Positions 1 through 11,683 of a stretch of 64,000 nt of DNA are shown piece after piece; within the stretch, counting starts at the first letter, position 1; each line of letters begins with the position of its first letter. The stretch is taken from positions 306,826,998-306,890,997 of the forward strand of contig NC_090319.1 in assembly GCF_040869045.1 (NCBI RefSeq). The letters run 5' to 3'. The translations under genes and the position numbers were made by a program. The notes beneath the pieces were generated by a model that made no database searches, had not been told where the DNA came from, and saw nothing but the letters and a program-made list of their open reading frames with translations. Source of the stretch: Eurosta solidaginis (lineage: Eukaryota > Arthropoda > Insecta > Diptera > Tephritidae).

Positions 1-860
1 TTCAAACATAAAGTATCACGTTTTTGTTAACGTTCTTAACGTTAACGAAATCTTTTCGTTTCGGTCAAAAACGAGATACAATTTATCTTGATAATTTCTT
101 TATCGATAATATTACGAAGTGTTTCAACGGAAACGGCGGAAATTTTTTGATAAACGATTAGCTTAACGTTAAGGTGCATCCCTGTTATTTTGTTACAAAG
201 CTCATCGATCTGTGAGTATTACCATCGTGGCCATCTGTACAGAAGTACGGAAGAATGGGCTGGGATGTTTTCTAATGCTAAAATACCACAGAACAAGTTT
301 GAAACAAGAAATGCTGCCGCAACTTATTAAGTAAGCAGTCATTTGATAAACATTTAAAATTTTTATGTTGAAGAGAAAATGTGCAACTGAGCAACTCCCC
401 AGCAAAAATGTGCCCGTAAATTGACTAGGAAAATGACTAACAGCTGTGTCGATGGAACACGTAAATCGCTAAGTAGCATTTGTACAGGGCAGCAGTAACA
501 TATGTGACCAGTCCATTCCGTTGTACCTATTTATGTGATTGTCCATACTGCTCACACATATACGGTTTTAGGTTATCGAAAAGTAAACAAACTATAGTGC
601 TGTACTGTTCTTACATTCACGTTCTGGCAATCATTTTTTGAGTTATATACCTGTAACTTTACGAGTATTTTTACGTTAATATGACCGTCTTTTGACTAGT
701 GTTATGACCGTTTTTTTACTTGGATTATACTGCTATATAAATAAAATATTTCTTTAATTCAAATCTATTAACATTTCTTTTATTAAACATTTTTACAATA
801 TATTACATTATTTATAATAGTTGTAAATTATTAACTATAAGAAATTCCTTAGCAAACTTA
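1..860. other. non-coding, nothing recognised
   Basis: AT-rich sequence with short, scattered open frames on both strands and no domain or repeat I recognise. Part of it may be intron downstream of the ZAD exon donor at 861. Confidence 0.5.
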
Positions 861-861
861 C

Positions 862-1095
862 CTGCAAAGCATTAGAAGTCTCAGCAGCAGCATAAATTAA
901 TTTTGTCTCCACTTTCTGCGTAGCCGACAATTTCTTAAATTCTTCATCTGAACGACGAGCTACTTGTTCGAAATTATATGCTGCCTGCAAATTATCTGTA
1001 CAATTTACTTGTTTGAAATTATATGCTGCTTGCAAATTATCTGTACAATTTATGCATACAATTTTTGGAAGATTATCAATTGATGTTGCGTGCAA
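862..1095 (-). CDS. ZAD-type zinc-finger-associated domain exon with internal duplication
   Basis: 78 open codons between an acceptor (tttaccatag) and a perfect donor (CAG before gtaagt). LPKIVCINCTDNLQAAYNF matches the second half of a ZAD domain, where the Cys-x2-Cys pair binds zinc and the following helix dimerises; ZAD is the N-terminal protein-interaction domain of many insect C2H2 transcription factors. A 15-codon unit (NCTDNLQAAYNF plus three residues) occurs twice in tandem, so the helix is duplicated. The tail SDEEFKKLSATQKVETKL resembles the end of ZAD. The first Cys pair and the zinc-finger exons were not found. It could be one exon of a larger minus-strand gene running off the left edge, or a degenerate copy. 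Confidence 0.6.
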
Positions 1096-1984
1096 CTATG
1101 GTAAACGGAATGGCTGATTCGCAGAAAATTTTTGTGACGTATTTGAGGGTACATAGCATGTAAGAAAAGGCAAGCATATATGTATCGGGCATTTCAATTA
1201 GGCCATCTCATTCTGCCATACTAACAATTGTGGAACAATGTGGGATATTTTGTTGTTGGTCGCCATCTTTGGTCACTAGATTTTTGCTGGGTCTGTATTT
1301 GGAAGTTATCGGAAATTGCTAAACGTTTCAGGAAATATTTATTCTATGCAATTCATACTAAACACATAAGTTTGCAAATGCTTCTAATATTAAATTGCTG
1401 GGAAATTTATTTGAACCCAGAAGCGCTACAGATAATGTTTTGGACGTAATATACATATATAAATTTTAAAAGACTGCTTGTGTGTACATATTTTGTGGAT
1501 GCATTTTGTCTCAGATCCAAATTTTACTTGCAATCGGTAAATGATACGCTTGGTTAATTTGACATAAATTTAAAACGACTGAATAGTTTTAGGCTGTAGT
1601 TATATATTATGTTCATACAACAACAACTACCAGCAATATATAATTTGTTACAATGAGGCAAGTGCAATTAGTGTAAATTTACAAAACTTTGATTTGAAAT
1701 CTTGTCTTTAATTGGAAATAGAATTTTATGTTGTGCTCTGAAGCTTTTCCATGTACAAGATTTGATAATTAAGAAGCTCATCAGCAGATGGTTGTAAGTT
1801 ATAGGCTTATAAAGTAGTATAACAGAGATGTGATGTAAGTTCTTTGTCAGTATTAAAACCGAAGGGAAATCAGTAACTAGTGCTACCAATTTCTAGTTCA
1901 GAACTAGACCTAAAGTACCAAATAAGTACTTTTTCGATAATGACTAAAATTTTTTCTACGTTGTTGAAAAATGAACAGTTTGAG
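1096..1984. other. non-coding, nothing recognised
   Basis: AT-rich sequence upstream of the ZAD exon. Short open frames only; I see no conserved protein, no repeat arms and no RNA gene. Confidence 0.5.
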
Positions 1985-3159
1985 TACTACACCTTTTCCA
2001 GTTTAAGTTCAAAAAATTACAATTCCAGTTCAGAAAATTACAATTCAAGTTCAGAATTTCCAATTTAAATTCAGAAATTTACAAGTTCAGAGTTTCGAAT
2101 TCAAGTTCAGAAAATTACAATTCAAGTTCAGAAATTCCCATTTAAATTCAGAAATTTACAATTAAAATTCAAAAAGATACAATTCAAGTTCAGAAATTCC
2201 AATTTAAGTTCAGAAATTACAATTCAAGTTCGGAAAATTACGATTCAAGTTCAGAAAGTTTGTGAGGAATTTTTTCTTTCATGCAATGGCAATTAAAGTA
2301 CGTAAGATGGTAAATATTAGAGCTAATAATCTGATACAAGGATATGAAGGTCTACTATTTGTTAAGAAAGCATTGGACTTCTTAACTCACTTAAATCAAT
2401 TTTGCTCACATAAATGAGATAGCGAAAAAACCCGTTTCCTCTCTTCTCTTTCCTCCTCTCATAAGAGGTCAGTTACAAGGACATCCAGCTATATTCTATA
2501 TAAAGGTCACAAGCATTGATCTGCATTGAGTATTACAGCAGTGATGACGAAATCAATGGAGCGTCCACAATCCCACAAGTAACGTATAAGTACTGTGTGC
2601 ACAGATCAATTCTTCCTCGACCTGCCTCTCGCAACTCAGTGGAGGTCTCCCCGTCCACTTACCTTCATGGCCGGAGCATCCTCATGCACTTGTTGCAAAG
2701 AGTTATCCTCCGTTCGATTTCTAAACTTGGGATGTACACGCCTTGGAGAGAACTTGTGGTACAGTATATCCAAGCCACCATTGTCAACGAAGCATCAACA
2801 CTTCCGCAAATAATATGTAAGTATTACATTACGTAGTATGAATTGGAATAACTTTGAAAAATAACACCATACTTATAATTTTATGAATTTGAATTGTAAT
2901 TTTCTGAACTTTAATTTTAATTTTTTTTTTTTAATTTAAATTTTCTGAATTTGAAATGAAAATTCTGAACTTGAATTGTAATTTTCTGAACTTGAATTGT
3001 AATTTTCTGAATTTAAATTGGAATTTCTGAACTTGAATTGGAATTTTCTGAACTTAAATTGGAATTTTCTAAACTTGAATTGTAATTTTCTGAACTTGAA
3101 TTGCTTTTTTCTGAACTTGAATTGTAAATTTCTGAACTTAAACTGGAAAAGGTGTAGTA
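1985..3159. mobile_element. foldback-like element with arms of short tandem repeats
   Basis: The left arm (1985-2260) is a tandem array of a roughly 21-bp unit around AATTACAATTCAAGTTCAGA. The right arm (about 2885-3159) is the same array inverted. The outermost 25 bp of the two arms are near-perfect inverted copies (TACTACACCTTTTCC at 1985; its complement ends at 3159). A loop of about 620 bp separates them. Drosophila FB elements have the same layout of long inverted arms made of short tandem repeats. The loop has an open frame at 2516-2836 that I do not recognise. The low-complexity open frames over the arms are repeat artefacts. Confidence 0.65.
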
Positions 3160-3309
3160 GACCCATCAGACGTTGTTCTGCTCTAGCTTTGATCTATCTG
3201 CATAAGTTTTTAGCAGCTTTTACCTGTTACTCTCTCTTCCCCTCTTTATGTGGAAATATGGCACCTGAGAGCTAAGCCGTATGTTAAAGAAAAGCTTTCC
3301 TCAATTATA

Positions 3310-3665
3310 TCTACAAAAATGCGTCGGAGCTCTATTCCAAGAATAGTCCAGTGAACCGCGTTATTAAAATCAATTACCCTAAAAGAGGAAAGCAACCTCA
3401 CCAGGGAGAAGCGTCTGATTCTAGGCCAACTTCGTTCTAGATGCTGTAATTGGTTAAATTCTTAGCTATCAAGAATCAACACCGACATACATAATGTATG
3501 TCCTACTTGTAACGTGTCCCCACATGACACTGACAATCTTCTCAATTGTATTGTGGAGCGACCGCCTCTAACACCCCTTTCCCACTCGGTTATTGATGAA
3601 AATTAGTGAACGGTCGCAGCTATTGAATAGGGCGAAGCTCCAACAGTAACAAAAAAAAAAAAAAC
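3310..3665 (+). mobile_element. Jockey-type non-LTR retroelement, 3' fragment with poly-A
   Basis: In one frame, with an internal stop, it reads a typical reverse-transcriptase C-terminus: LILGQLRSRCCNWLNS, then INTDIHNVCPTC and SPHDTDNLLNC. This Cys-x2-Cys, His-Asp, Asn-Cys block closes Jockey-clade pol proteins. It is followed by an A-run at about 3650-3664, the expected retrotransposon tail. The 5' end is truncated just beyond the foldback element. Dead copy. Confidence 0.65.
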
Positions 3666-3864
3666 AATGAAAAATGGAAATAAGGCATATTATTATTATA
3701 TTAGAATTGTTTATAAAACAGTATAATCTGAGAATGTGAACAAAATTGTGTGTAAATTCTCTTCACTTTAAATTTTTTAAACACGGCTTGCCCTTTAAAC
3801 TAACTATCTGCCTAAAAGTATGCCAGAATCTAACCTTAATTAAAAAATTCATTTTTTGGGATCT

Positions 3865-4244
3865 GGGGGTCAATTCCCTAACTGTGAAAAACTGTAAAAT
3901 GTACACTCAGTGAAAACTCATTTGCACACACAATTTACACGTTAAATTTTCATGCGATTCTGTAAATAATTGTGCACATTGTTTTGCTAAATGAGCGCTG
4001 AATGTAAAAGTCTTATGTCAGTGAGAAAATATTCATCAAACGCCATGAAAACAAAAAAGTCATTCTACAACAGTGCGTATGAGTTTTGAATGTCACAATA
4101 GTGTACACTGGCTGCCAAAAAAACTCACGAAGTTTTTATCAGTGAGTTTTTTTGTTCACAGTTCTCCTTTACAGAATCAGATTTTCAAAGTTTACATAAT
4201 TTCTTGTGTATACTTTAAAACTCACAGTTAGCGAATAGGGCCCC
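3865..4244. mobile_element. MITE with imperfect terminal inverted repeats
   Basis: The left end GGGGGTCAATTCCCTAACTG and the complement of the right end (GGGGCCCTATTCGCTAACTG) are clearly related. The similarity continues into GTGA and an ATAC/GTACAC block, about 40 bp in all. Length 380 bp, no coding capacity. I could not fix a target-site duplication. Confidence 0.6.
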
Positions 4245-4792
4245 TGCAACGTTTATAGCAGCAGCAGGTTGAATTCAGTCAATCTCTGGTCGAACAAAGC
4301 AAAGGGCGCAATGAATCGGCGCAAAATTCGTGAAGCCGGTTTCCGCTATCATCAGTAGCGGGCACGTCGCGAAACCTTACACACGTTCGGTCAAGCAAAC
4401 GTTTTGCACAAAGTAATTCCAAAATTTCTTGAATTTAGAAATAGATAACATTATTGTGAAAAGTGTGTGAAATATTGTGCAGGTGTTAATTGCAAATTAT
4501 GAAAGGAACATAACGATCGGTTAATATCAGTGCGTGGAAAATTCGCGTGTATGTTTGTAAGTAAGAAATGTGTATGTATACTTAAGCTGTGATATTTTAG
4601 CGAATGAGCTGAACAAAGAACGCTCGAGAGGTTGTGTAAAAATAAATGCATATGTATGTACATATATATTTTGCGTGATTTTTCCTTTGTTGACAATTAT
4701 GTTAATTTTTTCTCCAAGGATAAAACTATTACTTCTATGGAATATAGTTGCTTTACCGAAAACAGCTGGGGACTTTCTAACTTTTTCGCCTT
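4245..4792. other. non-coding stretch, possible plus-strand transcription start
   Basis: A more GC-balanced, repeat-free stretch. It contains a TTCAGTCAATC initiator-like sequence at about 4274 and a possible donor (GTGCAG before gtgtta) at about 4480. No open frame with a recognisable product follows. A 5' UTR exon is conceivable but unsupported. Confidence 0.2.
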
Positions 4793-5020
4793 AAAGCTGG
4801 AGTCATTGGTGCCGTATGTCGTATAGCTGTATCCGTATCCCTAACGTAATCAGCTGTTTATCGTTACGACGGTAAACCAAAACCCAATTGGTTGGCTACG
4901 ATACGGTTACGACCTTAGCGGCACCAATAATTGATTGCATTGATTCTCATAAGGTTGGTCGAATCAGCTGTTAAAAGGTTACCGATACGGTTACCGATAA
5001 AGCACCAATGTCTCCAGCTT
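4793..5020. mobile_element. short MITE with AGCTGGAG termini
   Basis: The left end AAAGCTGGAGTCATTGGTGC is matched by the inverted right end AAGCTGGAGACATTGGTGC, in a unit of about 228 bp with no coding capacity. The flanks read TTAA on the left and TTAA overlapping the right end, so the duplication may be TTAA or TA. The superfamily is not decided. Confidence 0.65.
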
Positions 5021-5513
5021 AAGATGCCGCGCAATCAGTTAAGGAAATATGGATGTTTACCACAAGAACTAAAAACTTTCGTTGCGTAGCTGTAGTGACT
5101 GTAAAATTGCTGTGAGAGGGAACAAATTCTCGTCGGCTTTTTTTTAACCGTAAGTGTAAGCATAAGGTGTAGGCGTAAGCATAGTTTTTGTAGGTGTAGG
5201 ATGTCACTACACAAGGGAAATAACGTATGAATGAAATCACTCAATAACTTATGACAAACACGTCACGGACATATAAATTAAACTCTCTGACAGCATATAC
5301 ACTATATGTGTGCATGCAAGTGCTCGAAGTAAATTACACATGGAAACATTAGGATGGAAACATTAAGAAATGCGTGATTTTTATTACTGGAACAAAAACA
5401 AAGCACGTGGTTAGGCATTCAGGTTTGAAATTTGTTCTTTAAGGGGTTTGGTTGGTTGTAATATCTTTGTACGTTATTTGGTTGAATATGAAATAATAAT
5501 CTGAGAACTAAGA
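5021..5513. other. non-coding, nothing recognised
   Basis: Short open frames only. No domain, repeat arm or RNA gene seen between the MITE and the large repeat copy A. Confidence 0.4.
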
Positions 5514-7330
5514 AAACAAGTAAGGAAGGCTAAGTTCGGGTGTAACCGAACATTACATACTCAGCTGAGAACTTGGAGATAAAATAAAGGAAAATCACCA
5601 TGTAGGAAAATGAACTTAGGGTAACCCTGGAATGTGTTTGTATGACATTGGTATCAAATGGAAGGTATTAAAGAGTATTGTAAAAGGGAGTGGGCCATAG
5701 TTCTATAGGTGGACGCCATTTCGGCATATCGCCATAAAGGTGGAATAGGGGTGATTCTATAATGTGCCTTTACGATATGTGAATCAAATGAAAGGCGTTA
5801 ATGAGTATTTTAAAAGGTAGTAGGCTTTAGTTCTATAGGTTGGCGCCTTTTCGAGATATCGCCATAAATGTGGACCAGGGGTGACTCTAGAATTTGTTTG
5901 TACGATATGGGTATCTAATCAAAGATGTTAATGAGTATTTTTAAAGGGAGTGGGCCTTAGTTCTATAGGTGTACGCCTTTTCGAGATATCGCCATAAAGG
6001 TGGACCAGGGGTGACTCTTAGATGTGTTTGTATGATATGGGTATCAAATTAAAGGTATTAATGATGGTTTTAAAAGGGAGTGACCCTTATTGGACATGTG
6101 AAGGCGTTTTTGAGATATCGACCAAAATGTGGACCAGGGTGACCAGAACATCATCTGTCGGGTACCGCTAATTTATTTATATATGTAATACCACGAACAG
6201 TATTCCTGCCAAGATTCCAAGGGGTTTTGATTTCGCCCTGCAGATTCATTGTCTTCTACTTAATATGGGAGGTGTCACACCCATTTTACAAAGTTTTTTT
6301 GTTTCATCCTTTTTTTCATATTTGGTATAGAATAATGGCATTTTTTTCATTTTTTGTAATCGATATCGAAAAAGTGGGCGTGGTCATAGTCGGATTTCGT
6401 TCATTTTTTAAACCAAGATAAAGTGAGTTCAGATAAGTACGTGAACTAAGTTAAGTAAAGATATATCGATTTTTCCTCCAGTTATCGTGTTAAGGGCCGA
6501 GCGGAAGGACAGACGGTCGACTGTGTATAAAAATTGGGCGTGGCTTCAACCGATTTCACCCATTTTAACACGAAACAATTATCGTCATAGAGTCTATGCT
6601 CCTACCAAATTTTCACAAGGATTGGTAAATTTTTGTTCGACTTATCGCATTAAACGTATTCTAGATATATTAAATGAAATTTTGAAATTTTCTTTTTTTT
6701 TTTGTATTTTGTTGTCCCATATAATTACTGGAATCGAATGTTGACATAATTTACTTAATTACTGTAAAAATAATCAATTTTTTGTTAAAATTTGACTTTT
6801 AAAAATTTTCTTTTTTAAAAAGTGGGCGCGTTCTTCATCCGATTTGCTAATTTTTATTTAGCACATATATAGTAATAGTAGCAACGTTTCTGCCAAATTT
6901 CATGATGTTATCTTCAACGACTACCAAATTACTGCTTGCAAAACCTTCAAATTACCTTCTTTCAAAAGTGGGCGGTGCCACGCCTATTGCCCAAAACTTT
7001 ACTAATTTTCGATTCTACATCATAACGTAAACCCATCTACCAAGTTTCTTCGCTCTATCCGTCCTTGGTAATGAATTATCGCACTTTTTGTATTTTTAGA
7101 AATTTTCGATATCGGAAAAGTGGGCGTGGTTAAAGTCCGATTTCATTCATTTTAGATAGCGATCTGAGATGAGTACCCAGGAATCTACATACCAAATTTC
7201 ATCAAGATACCTCAAAATTTACTCAAGTTATCGTGTTTACGGACGGGCGGACGGACGGACGGGCATGGCTAAATAAATTTCTTTTTTCGCCCAGCTCATT
7301 TTGTTATATAGAAGTCTATATCTATCTCGA
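5514..7330 (+). repeat. large non-coding interspersed repeat, copy A
   Basis: Begins with AACAAGTAAGGAAGGC and the block ending CGAACATTACATACTCAGC. It contains four diverged tandem subrepeats of about 130 bp (a GAGATATCGCCATAAAGGTG core near 5720, 5850, 5980 and 6110). It then runs through many GTGGGCGTGG motifs and an ACGGACGGACGG tract at about 7250. No gene. The same sequence recurs inverted at 8991-10648 and directly at 48016-49340. I associate this family with tephritid genomes from memory; its class is unknown to me. Confidence 0.75.
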
Positions 7331-8990
7331 TTAGTTTATGCCATATTAAACACAGTTTTCAGCTAAAATAAGCACGGACAGGGTATCCGCATAAAAAAAG
7401 GTATTGATTGGCGCTATGAAGAAGATTTTTTAAAATTTTAAAAGTTTACTAATTACCGTGTTCCTTATTACCGTGGTTACTTGACTCCACGTATAAAAAG
7501 TGGTAATTTTTTACTTGACAAAAACTCTTACAATAGCACAAAAATTGACAAAGGAGTACTTGAAAACGCGTTTTGATCATAATCCGGTGGCGGATAATTA
7601 TCATTCAATTCTATTTAAAAGTTATTACCAAACGTCTTGTAAAAATTCTCTAGTTTTTATCAGCCGTCAATTTAAAATTGAGTGCACAATCTTTTAATTG
7701 AACATGAACATTACTAGTTTAAAGAAAATTTACTTAATTTCGTTCTTAAAAAATTATTTAAATCTCGCAACATAAAGAATAAGTAGTTAAAGCGGATTTG
7801 GGCTCCTTAAAGCAAAGCAAGCACCAAAGCTATTCACTCATATGCTCGTATTCATGTTGAACAGTTTATCTAAGTAGTTTGCTAGAATGTTGTAAAGAAA
7901 AGTTGTTTTCATTAAGACAGATGTGACGGCCAAAATGTTAGGTGGCCCTAACCGTTAAAGCCGTTTAATTTAATATACCCGAAACCGAATATGGATATCT
8001 CTAACCTCGATAATAATAAGTATGCAGGACATTCAATGATAATCAGGTTAAGTCAAATTTAGTTTTGTCTTCGCAAAGTCAGCATAAATAAAGGGATAGT
8101 TTTCCATAGGAAAGACGTGACCTAGAATGTTGAGCCATTGTACATGGACCTGCAAAGTGTAAGTCCCTTTTACATTAGAAAATCATTGAACTCAAGTCGA
8201 TCATGACATAGACTAAGAGGGTGATAAAGGGGGGAAGTAGTTCCGCAGCGCCCGTACGAAGCAGTTCTTAAAATTTTTGTTGCTTATTCTTGTTGTATTC
8301 TGTGTTTTATTTCACGCTTTCTTTTAAGAGGAATTGGCAAATGTAAAGGGGAATAGGAGACACAAAAGGAAATTCCAGGAGAATTGAATTCAAGAATTCT
8401 GTAATGTAATTCAATAATTAGAAGTCGGAAATAAGAAATTATTCTTTTATTAAAAGATATTCACAAAAAACCGAATAATTAACCTCAAACGGCTGCGAAA
8501 CTAGTGAAAATTGTATCAGCGCAAAACGCCTTTTTAGTTAATTCTTTTCTGTGTACAACAATATCACCAAAATTACATCAACCACATGAAAGTCTTCAAC
8601 TTTTTTTTTTTGCAAAAATATCTTGACAGAGTAAAGGTATTACTTTGCCGCTTTCCGATTATTGCTTCCGAAATTAAAACGAGTCATTTGACACCTCTTC
8701 CGAAATTTTTTGACATGTATTAAAAATCGACGCCTGTGGTAAATAATTCCTTACATTGAATATTTATTTCTAAATTTAATGCCAAAATCAGTATAGGCTG
8801 CTACTTTTTCCTCAAAAGCTACTAAAATATCAAAACTCACAAATATCTTTGAATGCGGAATAGTCTTAATTAAAGATTTTGCATATGTGGAGACAAGGAA
8901 CCATCGCACATTTTAAGATTGTGTAATTTTCGTCACAAACATATTAATACGCATTGTAGGTATAACAGATTAGCTCCTGACGTATATTTA
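7331..8990. other. spacer between the inverted large repeats, nothing recognised
   Basis: About 1.65 kb of AT-rich sequence without a supported gene. Short open frames (for example 7500-7697) have no recognisable domain. Confidence 0.45.
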
Positions 8991-10648
8991 TTTGCTTGTC
9001 TGGGAAGCCTTTTTATACTCAGTTGAGCAGAGCCATGTCCGTCCGTCCGTCTGTCCAGTAACACGATAACTTGAGTAAATTTTGAGGTATCTTGATGAAA
9101 TTTGGTGTGTAGGTTCCTTTGCACTCATCTCAGATCACTATTTAAAATGAACGATATCGGACTATAACCACGCCTACTTTTTCGATATCGAAAATTTCGA
9201 AAAACCGAAAAAATGCGATAATTCATTACCAAAGACGGATAATGGGCAATGGGCGTGGCACCGCCCACTTTGAAAAGAAGGTAATTTAAAAGTTTGGCAA
9301 GCTGTAATTTGGCAGTCGTTGAAGATACCATGATGAAATATGGCAGGAACGTTACTCCTATTACTATATGTATGTTTAATAAAAAATTAGCAAAATCGGA
9401 ACGACCACGCCCACTTAAAAAAAAATTTTTTTTAGTCAAATTTTAACAAAAAATTTAATATCTTTACAGTATATAAGTAAATTATGTCAACATTCGACTC
9501 CAGTAATGATATGGTGCAATAAAATACAAAAATAAAAGAAAATTTCAAAATGGGCGTGGCTCCGCCCTTTTTCATTTAATTTGTCTGCGGTACTTTTAAT
9601 GCCATAAGTCGAACAAAAATTTACCAATCCTTGCGAAATTTGGTAGAAGCTTAGATTCTAGGACGGTAACTGTTTTCTGTGAAAAAGGGCGAAATCGGTT
9701 GAAGCCACGCCCAGTTTTTATACACAGTCGACCGTCTGTCCTTCCGCTCGGCCGTTAACACGATAACTTGAGCAAAAATCGATATAACTTTACTAAACTC
9801 AGTTCATGTACTTATCTGAACTCACTTTGTGTTGGTGTAAAAAATGGCCGAATGACCACGCTCACTTTTTCGATATCGAAAGATACGAAAAAAGAAAAAA
9901 ATGCCGTAATTCTACACCAAATACGAAAAAAGGGATGAAACATGGGAAATGGATTGGTTTATTGACGCAAAATATAACTTTAGAAAAAAACTTTGCAAAA
10001 TGGGTGTGAAAGCGACCATATTAAGTAGAAGAAAATGAAAAAGTTCTGCAGGGTGAAATCAAAAGCCCGTGGAATCTTGGCAGGAGTACTGTTCGTGGTA
10101 TTACATATATAAATAAATTAGCGGTACCCGACAGATGAAGTTCTGGGTCACCATGGTCCACATTTTGGTCAATATCTCGAAAACGCCTTCACATATAAAT
10201 CTACCACCACTCCCTTTTAAAACCCTCATTAATACCTTTAATTTAATACCCATATCCAACAAACACATTACAGAGTCACCTCTGGTCCACCTTTATGCGG
10301 ATATCGCGAAAAGGCGTCCACCTATAGAACTAAGGCCCACTCCCTTTTAAAATACTCATTATCACCTCTCATTTGATACCCATATCGTACAAAGAAATTC
10401 TAGAGTCAGCCCTGATCCACCTTTATGGCGATATCTCTAAATGACGTCCACCTATAGAACTATGGCCCCCTCCCGCTTAAAATACTCTTTAACACCTTCC
10501 ATTTGATACACATGTCATACAAACACATTCCAGGGTTAACCTACGTTCATTTTCCTACATGGTGATTTTCCCTTATTTTATCTGCATAGCTCTCAGTTGA
10601 GTATGTAATGTTCGGTTACATCCGAACTTAGCCTTCCTTACTTGTTTC
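8991..10648 (-). repeat. large non-coding interspersed repeat, copy B (inverted)
   Basis: The reverse complement of copy A. It ends at 10648 with the complement of AACAAGTAAGGAAGGC and has the same GAGATATCG-type subrepeats (10160-10520) and CCACGCCCA motifs. The distal end is at TATACTCAGTTGAGCAGAG (about 9014), next to GTCCGTCCGTCCGTCTGTCC. With copy A it forms an inverted pair with arms of about 1.7 kb. Open frames here are shadows. Confidence 0.75.
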
Positions 10649-11577
10649 ACTTCCATTTAAGTTCATCGCGTTTAAATAGCAAATTGTTTAATTTCTCGTA
10701 ACTTTTGACAGCAGACCACCAACTTAAAACCTATTCTAAAAAATTTAAATCGGGCTCATGTCATTTTAAATTTAAAATACCTTTTTAGAGATAAAATAGT
10801 GTTTAAGTGGACTATAACAGACTTAAAATGATATTTAGAACCATGTTTAAACCAATAAAACTCTATTTTATTTCGACTATGATTACGGGCCAATGTGTTT
10901 AAAGTAAAATTATTTTAAATTTAATTAAATACTCAATTAAATTTAGACTAATTTAAATAAAAATAAAAAAAAATTATATAAATCCTACAGCGAATCGCAC
11001 CTGTTTAATCCTGTCCCCTCGCAGTGCTTTCAACTGACCCCTTTAATATTGTAATGTCCTACGAAATGGAAAATTTCCCCTCTCGCGAACTCTTTGAATG
11101 CGTGCTTAACTGATTTAGTCGTAGATGGTTTAGAACCTTTGAGTAATTTATTCAAATTTATAGAGCTCAGTTTTAAGCGCTGTTGGTACAAGTGTGGCTA
11201 CCAACTGCCCCGTATTGTATCCCATAAGCACCAGTTCGCAGATAGTTAAAGCTAAGGTTATCTAGTTATCTTAAGTTTGTATCAATGAGAACTGGTTTGG
11301 ATTAATGATTGCCACGATACATAGACATTTCTTTTATAATGGAAAGTGGAATATCAGCACATCTTACAGAACAAATTCAAGTTCGCCATATCACCTAATC
11401 TATTAGAGGTAAATATCAAAAATTTTGTATAGTACTCCTTTAAATAAATCGGAGCGGATATAGGGAGTGTAAAAAGGAAAGATAATGAAAAAAGCGAGGA
11501 TAACAATGAGAGAGAGAGTAAGGAGGAGGGAGAAGAATGATAAGGGGTTGGAGAGAATGGCTCTTTATATAAAACTG
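10649..11577. other. non-coding, with a GA-rich tract
   Basis: AT-rich sequence followed by a purine-rich GA tract at about 11460-11560. No gene or RNA recognised. Confidence 0.45.
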
Positions 11578-11597
11578 TTAGGTTAGGTTAGGTTAGG
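11578..11597 (+). repeat. (TTAGG)4 tract
   Basis: Four perfect TTAGG units on the plus strand, at the 3' end of the minus-strand retroelement. Read as the element's simple-repeat tail, not as telomere. Confidence 0.8.
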
Positions 11598-11683
11598 TGG
11601 TAGCTGCCATGATAAGGATAGCTCACTTGGACAACCCGAAGGTCCGTTGTCATGCCACATACACCAAAAATAACGGTGACTTA

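Noticed and set aside
2936..3275. Open frames with FKFRK or LNLNWNFLN repeats
   Set aside because: Translation artefacts of the 21-bp tandem array in the foldback arms.
11578..11597. Interstitial telomere
   Set aside because: Only four units, located exactly at the 3' end of a retroelement. Dipterans lack TTAGG telomeres.
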